Source of the DNA: Dichomitus squalens LYAD-421 SS1 | Taxonomy: Eukaryota > Basidiomycota > Agaricomycetes > Polyporales > Polyporaceae | Assembly (NCBI RefSeq): GCF_000275845.1 | Contig: NW_006766953.1 | Location: 44,791 to 108,790 of the forward strand | Reading direction: 5' to 3' | Length of the DNA: 64,000 nt | Shown: positions 11,661 through 22,963 of the stretch, piece by piece | Layout of the letters: the number at the start of each line of letters is the position of its first letter | Numbering within the stretch: position 1 is the stretch's first letter | The notes under the pieces: model-generated | Told to the model about the DNA's origin: nothing | The model's database searches: none | The model's input: the letters and a program-made list of their open reading frames with translations, nothing else | Translations under genes and position numbers: made by a program

Positions 11661-13696
11661 ATGTTGCTGTTCAAGTTCCTTGAGGCTCGTTCCGCTCCAA
11701 AGACCTCGGCGTGGTTCCTACTTGCAACTCTCCTGACCCTACCAGATGCCACGTCGGTTGCTATCCCGCAGTGATAACTGGTAAAACATTATTTATGATT
11801 CAACAATCGTGGCCACGCCAAGTGAGGTGACTACGCCACTGGAGAAGGTTGATACCATGCCTGATCTCGAGTATGAGTGCGTCTCTCTTGTTTTCCGGCG
11901 TGAAGCTGATGAATTGTGATGATTAGAGATGACGATGCTTACGTGACCTTCTCCTCCTTGGAAAACCATGCTCCGGAAGGCTGGAGGATGTATACCCACC
12001 CCCGCGGCTCGATTTACTTTCGCAACGACCGGCACAAGGTAATTGTGGATGAAGACATCCGCATTCCCACCCACCTCAGCCAGGTCGAAAGCCTTTGTGT
12101 CAACCGCACACAGCAAGGCCTCCCGGACTACATGGAGATATATATGGCATACGGGGTCGACGCCTCCATGTGTCTTTTTATGAACCACAAACAGTGCGTG
12201 GCCAGCTATGATGTTGCCAAAGTGTCAGCCGGTAGTACAGTTAGGAGGCTACCAGTTGACAGCCGTGAGTCTACTTTTGCGTGTTCAGCATACCCAAGGA
12301 CATACTGACGAATCTATCCACGCGCTTTCAGTATTGCGATTCCGGCGGCTCTATTGGAATTTCCTAACGCATCACCCTTCACACCGTCCGTGCCACGAAG
12401 AAGGTTATCGCGAGGCCATCGATGCTCTCAGTGCTTATTACCATGGTAGGCTCTTCGGCCTGTCCTCGTTAAGGCGGAAATTCATTTAAAGGATCAAACT
12501 CCTAGACCATCTTATCGACGGTTCTCGCAGCGTCGGCCCCTTCTCCAAAATAGAGTGTGAGCAACTGCTGGAAGCTCTCCAACGCGCTAGAGGTTGGTCC
12601 ATGATATGTGTGTAGCATGTCATGTAGAAGGATCCTTATAGGACTGATAGATGTTACGGGCGAAATTATGCCTTCTGCTAGCAGCATGCTCGGCTGGATT
12701 TTGAGGGATGTTTGTGCGTCCGCCGTTCTCGCCGGCCAATCTTTTCGTCTTAACTTAAGTTATCGTTCATCTGCCCGCAGACAGCTTCCGCACCGGACAA
12801 CGGTACGGGCAAATTACATGGACGGAGATGCGGACATACCGCAAGGCGCTGTACGCTGCTCCAGATATCTCCACACCGGAGTCGGTTATTACCAAGACGT
12901 TCCTCCAGATAATCATCCACGGTCCCTTCTTTGGCATTCCCCAAACATATCTTGCGCATATCAAGAAAGCGAGCGAGTTCAGGGGACATGTAGCCGGCCT
13001 CCGTCAGAGCTGGGAAGCCTACACGCGGCAGCTCGTGCAGGAGTACTCTGATTTCATTCTCATTGTGAGTGCTTTGGTCATCCCGACCTAGCTGGCACAT
13101 TGACGACACGTTCAGGCGACTGTGTTGCTTTCGTGAGTCTCATCCTCGCTAAGTCTGTGCGTAGCACAATCTGAACAGGTATCAGTGCGACCGTCGGACT
13201 GCTCACGGTCAACGACATCGATAGCATCACTCGCGCTGCCGCGCCCCTCTCCGCATTTGCTTCCCTCGGCAGCATCACCATTGGGGTGTTCTTCGTCTGG
13301 AGACATCAGCGTAACAACACAGAGGTGCCATCGTCCGTACGTCGTTCCATCCACGAGGCGCAGACGACGTCTGCTGACATCCCATGACAGTTTGCTTACC
13401 TGCACAACGCACGAAACAGCGCGTTCGGCCTGTCGGGCCATGCCATCCTGCTCAGTCTTCCTCCTGTGCTTCTCGTGTGGTCGATCATCGCGTTCGCCGC
13501 CGCCGCTCTCGCCTATAGCCTTCACGGCATATCTATCAATTCCGCACCAGCGTGGGTGGTGCTTGCGATCTTCATCGTCGTCTTCGTAGCCGTCACAGTC
13601 GGGCTGTATACGTTCTGGACCATCTGGAGATGGCAGAGCCAGGACACCTGGTGGCGGGGCCTTATGTGCTGGTCACGGAGTCCCGCAAACCGCTGA
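11661..13696 (+). CDS. basidiomycete WW-like domain protein with C-terminal membrane segments
   Basis: A conserved but functionally uncharacterised agaricomycete family. I propose that the first exon starts MLLFKFLEARSAPKTS and continues through a hydrophobic stretch; a 52-base intron (11771-11822, GTGATA...CCAAG) joins it in frame to EVTTPLEKVDTMPDLEYE. A WW-like block follows (APEGWRMYTHPRGSIYFRN). The central region contains LYWNFLTHHPSHRPCHEEGYREAIDAL and GPFSKIECEQLLEAL. Then come FFGIPQTYLAHIKKASEFRG and SWEAYTRQLVQEYSDFIL, followed by three to four C-terminal membrane helices (SATVGLLTVNDI, HAILLSLPPVLLVWSIIAFA, VVLAIFIVVFVAVTVGLYTF) and WWRGLMCWSRSPANR. The start is less certain than the body; a start at 11857 would drop the hydrophobic leader. 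Confidence 0.75.
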
Positions 13697-13805
13697 CTGA
13701 ACCCTGTATGTCTTAGATTCACGACATCGATACGATATTTTCATGTTATGCGCTTGGCAAGGGAGTCAATTCCAGAGCTAGAAGTACAATGTGGTGACAG
13801 GTAAG

Positions 13806-16800
13806 TCAACCGTCTGTAGCATCGCTGGGCGGGGACGCTTGTTGTGAAGGTGGTCGTCCAACCGTAATGTCCAGCCGCTGTGCCAGCCTGAGAATCTCCG
13901 ATTCCATTTGGCTGATTCTTGCCCGCCTGCTCAAGCAGCGTCAGATATGAAGACGCAGAGCAGAAGTAGAGACACGTACTCTTCCGTAGACCGCTTGCCC
14001 AGCTCGAACGCCTGTGATAACCCAAGAGTCTCCCGATGCTCCGCCAAAGCCTTCCTGCGGGCCACCTCCTTCTCCTTCATCTCCTTCAGATGCGGCAACA
14101 ATCTGTCGACCTCGCGACGCAACTATGCAATCCATCATGTCAGAGTCTTCCACGTCACCGACACATAAACCAAGCCACGCACCAGCTTAGCCCTAGCAGC
14201 CAACGCCTGGTCGTCATACTTGCCCGCACCCACCACCTCTGCCTTCGTCCTCCTCAGCTCCTCAAACCACTTACTCTCGCTCTCGCTCAGCTCCGGGCTC
14301 GCCTTCAACATCAAGCCCTGCAGCACTCTCTCCATCCTCTGCAACAGCGCCTTCTGCTCCTCCCTCGCCTTCGCAACGCGCTCCTGTGCCCTCTGCTGCC
14401 TCTCACCCTCCAGCGCATGCACGATGTCGAGCATCTTCGCGCACGTGTCGCGCTGCCGTTTAAACTCCTGCTCCTGCAGCGCGGCGCGCGCCTCGGCCGC
14501 GCGGTGCGCGAGTTGAACGTCGTGGATCTGCGAGGAGAGCTTTTCAACGGTCGACGCGAGGAAGCGGAGTGTTTCGGGCTCGATCTTGTCTCCGATCACT
14601 ACGGAGCCGTTGGGAAGGGAGAGACGCGGGTTGGTCGGGAGGCCGTTGGGCCGGTCTATGGCTTCGGGGACCTTCCATGGTTGTGCGCTGAGGAGGGAGA
14701 CGTACGCGGGCTTGCTATCGGGGGCGTCGGGAAGACCCTTTAGCGTAGGCGTGGGGATCGTCGAGGGCGTAGGTCTGGCCGGTGGGAGTGACGTGCCGAA
14801 TAATAAGGACGGTGTGGGTGTGGATGTGAACAATGACGACGAGACTGGTGAAGGGTCGATAGCAGGAGGGGTTTTCGCCGTAGTCGCAGGTTGAGACTCT
14901 GAGACGAGAGAGGTTTCGGAGCGGAGGGTCAAGGGGAAGACGGACATGCGCATGGAGGATGTGAGGACGAATATGCTGTAGGTGAGGTAAACGTCATTGG
15001 GGATCGCGACGCCAATCACTGGTGTCGAAGATCTACGAGCGAGCGTTTGAGCATCTGTTGCCTAATACATTAGAAGATATGTAACGCACTTGTTTTCCGT
15101 CGAGAAGGTCAGCAAGACGGGTTGTACATCGGTGCTCTTGACGTTTTCTAGACCGACCCCCATCCCGGAACTGCTGTTCGCTTCGCTATCGTTGCTGTCC
15201 CGGAGGACGACTGCCAGGCTTTTCAGCAAGGCTCCAACATTCAGAGCATGTACTCCAAACGCGTGGTAAACGAATAGGTTATCGTCATGGATAGGGTCAA
15301 GTAGGAAGGAGGGGTGGTCCCCTTGGATGAGGTCAAGGAGGGATTGTCCGATTCGTGGGCTGGCCTTCTTGAGGGAAGATACGATGCCAAGGTCGATGCT
15401 CTCGTATACCGCCAGCATTGGAAGGTCGGTTGACGGATGCTGCGAGCCGTTGAGAGAAGCTAGGACCTATAGCGCGCGAACGGGACGAACCTGTTTGTGT
15501 TCCCATCTCGCTTCCACTTTCTCGACGTCCAAGTATACGTCGACTTTGCCATCTTGGAAGGCCACAAGGACTAATCCTAGACGCTCAGTCTCGCCCTCAC
15601 TCTCTTCAGCAGCATCATCACCGAAAGACAAGTACACGATGTCCGTAGCATCTCCGCCATCACTCCCTTCCAAAGCTCGTGGTGCGGGCTGCAGAAGGAA
15701 TGGTCCCTGCCTTGCACACGAGCTTTTGATAGTGGTCGGTGGGTGCATAGGTACTAAGCGTGTTGTTGCAGGCCACGCTGTACCTGGAGGAAGCTGTTTC
15801 AGCAACGCATTGACGTACTTTCTCTGATAGTCATAGAGAGTAGTCAGGCTATCTGAAGACGAGGGACCGCCGGTTGTGGAGCTCGAGAGGAACTCCTGCT
15901 TGGCGGAAACATAGCATTCGAGCGCGTGCACGTAAGAAGACGGGACTGAACTGCAGGACAACGTCAATGAACATCCAAATGACACGCAAGCCGAGACCTA
16001 CGCATTCTTCGGCAAATACGGGGATATTGCATAGATGTCTCCACTACGCATAACGGCGTAGACGGTGAGAGGTCCCCAGTCAGCTCGACCTTTGCCGAGG
16101 GCAAATGAGACTGCTTCACGCTCTCCGCCATCGCCGGCAAGAAACGAACTCCCTCTCTTCTTCTCGGGGACGAACGACAATGTTTGCTGCGGTTCGTCCG
16201 CATCCTCGGATATGTCATACTCTCTGTATGCAATACTTCAGATGCCACGGAATAGTCGAAGGCGGGAGAGAGGACTTACCGCAGTTTTCCATCGGTCGTC
16301 AGGACCAGTAAGGTGGACCCACCTTGACCCCACGGATGCCAGTCAATCTTGGCGACTGGGGCAGATGTCTCAATGGCATGGTGGTATTGTCCAACCTGGA
16401 AGGACCTACTCCTTTGAGTACAAGACCCCCTTACACGATGCATTGACGCTTACTTGCACTCGACCGTCGCGGTAACGAGCTTGTTGTAGCCTGTCCGTGG
16501 AAGGACAATTACGGCCACTTGGAAAGCACCTGCAATAGCGAGAAGTCGCCCATTTGAGTTCAAGGCAATCTGATGGATTTCAAACTGCACTGAGGGTGTA
16601 TGCAGAATCTACATGGCTCTGTCAGGTTCAACTATGCGCCAGTCCCGTACGCGCGCCGCAGCACATACTTTGTACGTCTTCTGAGACGTGTTCCTCGCCC
16701 CCTTCGAGTCCCCCAGCGAAGTTATCCGAACCTCAGACCCCACTGCTACTATCAAGTCCGCATCCTTCACGGCAATAGCCTGTCTTCGTCCAGATGGAGT

Positions 16801-16962
16801 AGGTTTGTCTTGCACAGGATCAAAGTCAACGAAGTCGGGAAGCGAGCTCAAGGAGAGGTGGAGGGCCGCCTCGCCCCTCCCAGAAGGCCCAGACACGCTC
16901 TTAGGGAGGGCGAGGACTGGGTGCTCTCTCAGCAACTCGTCCCAGTCTTGCTTAGAGCCCAT
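13806..16962 (-). CDS. NUP82: nucleoporin NUP82/NUP88
   Basis: A cytoplasmic-face nuclear pore protein needed for mRNA export. The start MGSKQDWDELLREHPVLALP (16962) leads into a beta-propeller-like N-terminal half, with RRQAIAVKDADLIVAVGSEVRI, RVRDWRIVEPD, and repeated blade segments such as LVLVAFQDGKVDVYLDVEKVEARW. The C-terminal part is a long coiled coil (ETLRFLASTVEKLSSQIHDV, RRQVDRLLPHLKEMKEKEVA-like heptads, and a last exon with QMESEILRLAQRLDITVGRP), ending PPSDATDG. This layout of propeller then coiled coil matches Nup88/Nup82. In yeast the coiled coil assembles with Nsp1 and Nup159. Its start lies 246 bases from PRE10, on the opposite strand. Confidence 0.87.
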
Positions 16963-17208
16963 GATGAGAGATAGAGAGAACAAGACAGGGCACGCGGGGA
17001 AGGTTGAGCAGGGATTCACGAACGCGACGGAGAACGCGGTCAGTTGACGCCAGGACGCGCTGCGTCTGAGAACGGCAAGTACTTCTCACGCGCACGCGTC
17101 GCGGCCAGGGTTGCGCGTCCTGCAGTATACGCATCCCTCCATTCCCTCCTCCCTCTCCTCGTTGCTCCTCTCTCCTCTTTATACATCTCAAATCTTCAGT
17201 CGCCTGCC
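16963..17208. promoter_or_regulatory. bidirectional promoter, NUP82 / PRE10
   Basis: A 246-base interval lies between divergent starts. On the PRE10 side a CT-rich block (17140-17180) is followed by a TATA-like TTTATACA (17178-17185), about 24-31 bases before the PRE10 ATG, implying a very short leader. No TATA box is seen on the NUP82 side. Confidence 0.5.
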
Positions 17209-18286
17209 ATGACGTCCATTGGAACGGGATATGACTTGTCAGCTAGCACCTACTCGCCCGATGGCCGCATCTTTCAGGTACGGTCCGGGGACGCGTAACG
17301 GGATGTCATTCAAGCCTCTAATGCTCGCGCGCAGGTGGAATATGCGAACAAGGCGGTAGAGAACTCCGGGTATGTCTGATTGTTGCATGGCCACTCTCGC
17401 GTAACCTAAAGCTCATTGCATATGTCTTTCAGAACTGCCATCGGCCTTCGCGTGAAGGATGGCGTCGTACTTGCTGTAGAGAAGCTCATCCACTCGAAGC
17501 TCCTTGTACCAGAAGCGAACCGGAGGATACAAACAATTGATAAGCATATCGGTCTCGTATGTAGCCGCCATGCTCACCTCTTCAAACGCCTGACAAGGTC
17601 TTTGGTCGCTCAGGCTTCTGCAGGGTACCTTGCGGACGGAAGACATGTCTCCAACCGCGCACGAGATGAGGCCTCGAGCTTCCGCGAGAATTATCGTGCA
17701 CCCGCTACGCTTCAAGTGCGTGCATCTTGCTCGTTCATATCGTCCATCTCTCTCACTATGCGTTTCAATAGTACGTCGTAGACCGCGTAGGTCTGTACGT
17801 GCAGGCATACACCCTCTACTCCTCTGTCCGGCCATTTGGCTGCAGCACAATCATCGGCGGCGTAGACAAGCACGGACCTGCACTGTTTGTCATCGAGCCT
17901 AGTGGCGTGTCCTACGTACGCTCCATCTGCTTATCCGCCGCAGAAATCCTGACGCCGTGCATAGGGCTACCGAGGTGCTGCCGTCGGCAAGGGTCGCCAG
18001 CTTGCTAAGACTGAGCTAGAGAAGCTCAAGTTCTCAGAACTAACGATGAAGGAGGCAGTTACGGAGGCAGCACGAATGTGCGTTCCCATCGCTCGGTCCC
18101 CGCCATACTCTAGACTAATCTGGTTTCAGCATCTACCTGGTACATGACGACGCGAAAGAGAAGGACTTTGAGCTCGAGATGTCTTGGGTAGGCGACGAGA
18201 CGAACGGCATCCATCAAGCGGTCCCCAAGGACCTCTTGGACGAAGCATCTCGGAAGGCGAAGGAGGCATTGGAGACCTTCGAGTGA
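17209..18286 (+). CDS. PRE10: 20S proteasome subunit alpha 7 (PSMA3-type)
   Basis: One of the seven alpha subunits of the outer 20S rings, gating entry to the chamber. [20 protein letters not shown] (17209) carries the alpha-subunit signature [20 protein letters not shown] spread over exons 1-2, then [20 protein letters not shown]. Later exons give [47 protein letters not shown] and [18 protein letters not shown]. The tail [20 protein letters not shown] is the acidic C-terminal extension typical of PSMA3. The length of about 250 residues is usual. There are six or more short introns. It is convergent with RPN12 (163 bases between stops). Confidence 0.95.
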
Positions 18287-18449
18287 TCGTGTGGGCATAC
18301 CTTGCATTGTAATCTATATGGACGCATCAAACTTGACAGCCCTGTGTACAACACAACGCGCTCAGAGGATGACAGAAACCTTTCATTACTATCAACACAA
18401 CAAAGGCAGAAGGGCAGCAAGTTGTCCGAGAGGCGATACGGCTACTGGT

Positions 18450-19550
18450 CTATACAATCTGCTCAAGCTCGCGCGCATACTGAAGGTTTGCGGAAATGAG
18501 CCTCTCCTTTGGAATCTCCACCTTCTCTTCGGTCTTCTTCGCGAACGTGATCTTCCCTGCTGTGAGATCTACTTGCCATCCCCGCTGAGAGCACGTACGT
18601 TGCATTAACGAAGCATTCGGACAAAATGTGACCCACGACGTACCTGTTGTGCAAATGTCAAAAGCTCATTCTGGCTCTTGAAAAAGAGCAGTGTCGCCGC
18701 GTCTTTCAGTGGCAAACTATCATATGCTGCCTCTTCGCAACCCGCGATCTCGTTCCTGTACGTACGGAGAACTGCGTGAGCACTGTCTTCATGGAGACAT
18801 TCCAGAGGCTGAAGTACCGAATAGTACCCATGAGACTGTCGACGAAGAACTTGTACTCTTCCGTTGGCGCCTCTTCTCGCGCGTTCCACACCTTGCTGTA
18901 GCTGCCCTCCATGAGCCACTGCTCGAGGTTGATGGGGTGTGCGATGTAGGGATTTGCAGTGAGTGAATCTGCAGGTAGTGGAAGGGATTCGAGAGTCGTG
19001 TGGAAGTCGGCAATACGGTTCTGGGTGAGGAGACGGATCAGGTTCAGGCCGCGGAGAGGATATTCGCGGGGTGATGGTGGTAGGATGGAGCTATCATGTG
19101 GGTGCAGTGAGCGGACAGTCCATGCGGGATGAGTGGGGAACGCACCTGTAATCGTTGTAGAAAGTCTGCAGTTGCGAGAAGTAACGGTCAAATGATGGGA
19201 TGTCTTTTGTACGTATGCTCCAGAACGCGCCGACTTCGAGGACATCGCCTATATACGCGCAGAGCGTCGTGTCCTCTCAGTACCGTTCTCTGGGTGCACA
19301 TACTTCTCCTACTTACGTGCAAGGACGAGGTCTTGTGGATCGGGATTCCCATATGGTACAAAAAGACCGGCCTCAGTAAGGCCAATCTATACATAGCACG
19401 CCACGATCAGAGAAGTTTGTATGAGAGGAGGACCGGGGAGAGAAAGCGTACCTTCAGCTTTGTGAGGAGAACTCCGGTCTGCTGTAGATTTCCGGAGATG
19501 AACACTTTCTGGAGCTCCTTATAGCCTTGCACAAGTTGTGGAGGTGCCAT
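18450..19550 (-). CDS. RPN12: 26S proteasome regulatory lid subunit RPN12 (PSMD8)
   Basis: A 19S lid subunit with a PCI domain, built from helical repeats ending in a winged helix. The start MAPPQLVQGYKELQKVFISG (19550) is followed by NLQQTGVLLTKLKIGLTEAG, then LEVGAFWSIRTKDIPSFDRY, YPLRGLNLIRLLTQNRIADF, INLEQWLMEGSYSKVWNARE and VDSLMGTIRNEIAGCEEAAY. These are the CSN8/PSMD8 core. The final exons give RGWQVDLTAGKITFAKKTEE and LQYARELEQIV, the conserved extreme C-terminus used in lid assembly. The frame is intact, about 265 residues. The 218-base gap to the PRE3 start suggests a shared promoter for two proteasome genes. Confidence 0.94.
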
Positions 19551-19768
19551 ATTTGTTTCCTATGAGAACTTGAACTGTCGTAAATGCGTCGGCGAAGGGG
19601 CGTGGAGGAGCTGGAGATGGTCGAGGAGAGCGAGAATGGGATGCGTTCAGTGAAGCGCCCGCGACGCGCGTCGGACGCGTCACCCCATCAGCCACCCGCG
19701 ACCTGCGTACCTGCGCTCATCCTCCTCTCTTCCCCATTCCTGTTACACACGACATCCCACCCGACGAC
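19551..19768. promoter_or_regulatory. bidirectional promoter, RPN12 / PRE3
   Basis: Only 218 bases separate two divergent proteasome genes, so their expression is probably linked. The interval is rich in CGCG words (around 19665-19690) and has a pyrimidine tract before PRE3. A GGTGGCTGA on the minus strand near 19690-19698 resembles but does not match the yeast Rpn4 site GGTGGCAAA; I would not call it. Confidence 0.5.
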
Positions 19769-20709
19769 ATGGAGACAATTGATATTGCACGTCTGAAATC
19801 TGGCGAGGTCAACCTCGGCGTATGTTTGGACGTTCTGGTATTATAGGAATACAAGCTGATGATAGCCTCGGGATATAGACCTCGATCATGGCTGTCCAAT
19901 TCAAGGATGGCGTTGTCGTCGGCGCAGACTCTCGCACAACCACGGGCAGCTACATTGTAGGCTTACCAGTCCCCTTGATACAACACAAGCCTAACGTCTG
20001 TTTAGGCGAATCGCGTGACAGACAAACTCACCCATGTACACGACCGCATCTACTGCTGTCGGTCAGGTTCCGCGGCGGACACCCAAGCCATTGCAGACCT
20101 TGTGCACTACTACCTCCAACTCAACACGTGAGGATCCATGGTTTTTTTTCACCGCATCTCTAATTCATACAACGGATTGCTAGACAAATGAGCGGCTCGC
20201 CCCCACCCGTACACACCGCCGCGACCATCTTCCAGAAGTTCTGCTACGATAACAAGGACGCGCTCTCTGCGGGCATTATCGTCGCGGGTTGGGATAAGGA
20301 AGTTGGCCCCAGTGTATACAACATCCCTCTCGGCGGCGGTCTCTTCAAGCAGCCATGGGCAATCGGCGGGTCGGGTTCGACGTATGTGTACGGTTACTGC
20401 GATGCGACATACAGGGATGGCATGAACCGTGACGAGACGGTCGAGTTCGTTAAGAATAGTATGTTTTGATTTGCCGGACTTCTGTACGACTTGGTACTGA
20501 CCGAGCCCGCAGCGCTCGCACTGGCAATGTCCCGGGACGGCTCCTCAGGAGGTGTCATCCGCATGTGTGTGATCACAGAGGACAAGGTCGAGCGGTTGTT
20601 CGTCCCTGGAGACCAGCTTCCCAAGTTTTGGCAAGGGAGGGAGGTTCTGGGCACCGATCATAAGGACGCCAGCCTCGCGTCTGCGGTGGCGATGGCTGTC
20701 GATGCATAG
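19769..20709 (+). CDS. PRE3: 20S proteasome catalytic subunit beta 1 (caspase-like)
   Basis: The beta-1 subunit, which cleaves after acidic residues. It begins [17 protein letters not shown]; the short propeptide ends at Gly and the mature chain starts with the catalytic Thr ([20 protein letters not shown]). Catalytic Asp of GADSR and the [20 protein letters not shown] block with the conserved Lys are present. [20 protein letters not shown] and [20 protein letters not shown] are typical. The first intron falls at the propeptide/mature boundary, in the Gly-Thr junction. The length of about 235 residues fits PSMB6/Pre3. The stop is at 20707-20709. Confidence 0.95.
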
Positions 20710-20855
20710 AGGTCGGATTCGAGCATGCGTGTGTACCATGTAACTCAGGACGATTGTGCCGAGTGATCGGCAATGTATTGGTAGGAACGTATCATAAGGG
20801 TGCGTGTATGGGATGAGTAGGGTCAAAGCAGAGGTATAGTATTAGGGACAACATG

Positions 20856-22391
20856 CTATAATGCCGACGTCCGAGGGGGTGTCGCTGTCCAATTTGGCGA
20901 GCTCTCCAATCCAGAAATGACATCAAGGCCCTGCTCCCACATCCGTATCCTCCAAAGGGCTATTGCGAGGGGAACGGTGTCACCACGCAAGAGTGTCTGC
21001 TCATCCGAACAAACAAGAATTGCGTGGCTAGCCTTTTGGTCACCCTTTGCGCGCCCTACGCTTTCTGTGGTCTGGGTCTCGTCCACTGTTCGTCCGGCAT
21101 GGCTAGCTCCTCGCCGCCTCGCCAAACCTTCCGCTCGCAGAACTTCCGTGAGAGCAGCGAGTAGCGCAGCACGTTGCGTTCGAGATGGGAAAAGTGGAAC
21201 GCCATTGTAGACCGGTACTCGCGTCGGAGGCAAGACACGGTGCTCATCAACAAGCTCCCAGAGCTCCTTGGCATTAGGACGCATTTCACAGAGAGGGAGC
21301 GTCGACGAGTCAAGCCGATCGTCTTCAATTGGTATTGAAGAATTGTTTGGGACGGGGCGCTGCTTCGTTTCCGGATCCCGGTTGAGAGGAGGCACGACCA
21401 GGACAGCAACCGCGTTCTTGAAGGGTATTGCCCCAGTCGACTTGATCTCGGCCCACTCAGCACGAGTCAGACGCCTCATCAGGGGTGGGGATGTGGGCTG
21501 CTGTATGCGTCGTAGTTGCTTTGCAAGGAGGTGAAGCTCATGCAGAACACGGACGCGCAGAGCATGGCTGATTTGCTCGAGTATGAGATGGTGCATCTTC
21601 AGCTCGGGGAAGTATTGCGGTTTGAAGCGTTTGTAGGAACCTGCCGACAGGACCTGCAGGTATGTATCTCACACGCAGAGTCAACGAGAGTGATGTCGCA
21701 CCTGTCTTCAACGTCTGCTCGAACACAGGCTTCCAACACAGCAGGTAATTCGACTTCCCTCCCCTGAAGCGTCTGAAGGCGGCATGTTCAATTCCACTAG
21801 GAAGGCACGCGGTCTGTGTCTTGTCTCCAGGAACAATTGAAGGAGCCATCCGAATCATTAGGTCTATTGAAGACGAGTTAGCGAACCTATGGAGGTTAGG
21901 GTATGGTCCTGTAACACACCCCGTGGCAAGACCCACCCAGTCTCGTAGCACTTTCGCAGGGGACTACCAAGCATTCGCACTAACCCGCTCGTCAGGAAAA
22001 CACGCGCGATCGAGACGAACAGCAGCATACGATATGGGTTCCCGTAGAATGACCTCTCCTCCCGTGTCATTGCCCTCGGCATTGCTCCAGGAGGAGCACG
22101 TCCGCTCCTCTGCTTGGCCCTCCATTGTGTTCGAGAAATGCGAACTTCTGGAGCCAAGCCCTTCTCCCGCTGATAGCGTGCATGTCTAAAGATGAGACGG
22201 ACAGCCTTGCGGTCCAGCAAAATCGACTGAGTGCGGCCACACGGCGAGACATTGACCTCTTCTGGACGCGTGAAGACGTGTTTCGCGGGACGCTCGACAG
22301 TTGGCCTCTCTATCTGCTGACGTGGGGGTTTTAAAATGCGATTGCGGGCATGTTGGAGGTTTCGCAGAAGTCGAGGGATGAGGCGAGGCAT
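20856..22391 (-). CDS. uncharacterised protein, probably mitochondrial
   Basis: I do not recognise a named family. The start MPRLIPRLLRNLQHARNRIL (22391) is rich in Arg with no acidic residue, and can form an amphipathic helix, as in a mitochondrial presequence. Exon 1 continues with basic segments (HARYQREKGLAPEVRISRTQ) and FYGNPYRMLLFVS; later exons give LASPLRKCYETGWVLPRG-like sequence, RFRGGKSNYLLCWKPVF, HHLILEQISHALRVRVLHEL and MRRLTRAEWAEIKSTGAIPF followed by NAVAVLVVPPLNRDPETKQR. The frame is open over four or five exons, so the gene is real. The Arg-rich composition and presequence suggest a matrix protein, possibly ribosome or RNA linked; that is inference. Confidence 0.7.
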
Positions 22392-22963
22392 GCATTCCTG
22401 AGCAGGACGGTAACGCGAAACGGCCCGCGCCTGCTTGCGACACGTTCCTTCGGACCGCCCGCGTCGTCTACGAGCTTTCGACTACATTCGACTTCTCCTG
22501 CCCGGTCGACATATCATTTGCACTCTTGACTAGCGACCACCAGTACCCCAAATGCAAGCCGATATCTCGGTGTTCGATTCCTGATTAGCTTCGCGCGCGC
22601 GGGGCGACTCTTCAATGATCGGAGAACGCGCGTGCGCACATGCTTGCCCCTGGCATGAAGACCACAGCAGGACCGTCACTTGATAGGCAATCGTCTCCCT
22701 CCCGTTGGACGGCTCTCGCACGATCAGGCACTCGTGCTGTGCCGATACTGCGGCCAAACGCTCTCCTCGTCAGCAGTTCGAAATCTAGAGCGTACGGCGG
22801 GTACACGGCAAGAACAGATAGACAGTAGAACCCCAAGATTGTAGACCACGATTCCATCCGGTCCGTGATGCCATTGGCAGGAGTCAACAACATTAAAGGC
22901 GCATGGCGACGTTCTTTGAGGCTCCCCGGAAATTCAGCTTCCACCTTCCTGAAAACGAGCACA
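22392..22963. other. intergenic, no gene recognised
   Basis: This 572-base interval lies between divergent genes. The long minus-strand frame entering it from 23481 is antisense to the oxidoreductase exons and has no family features. GTTCGATTCC near 22572 resembles a B-box but no matching tRNA stems are present. Confidence 0.5.

Noticed and set aside
19690..19698. GGTGGCTGA (minus strand) as a yeast-type PACE element
   Set aside because: It differs from GGTGGCAAA at the 3' positions that matter, and occurs near only one of the proteasome promoters read here.
22572..22581. B-box-like GTTCGATTCC
   Set aside because: No A-box at the right distance and no T-arm pairing.
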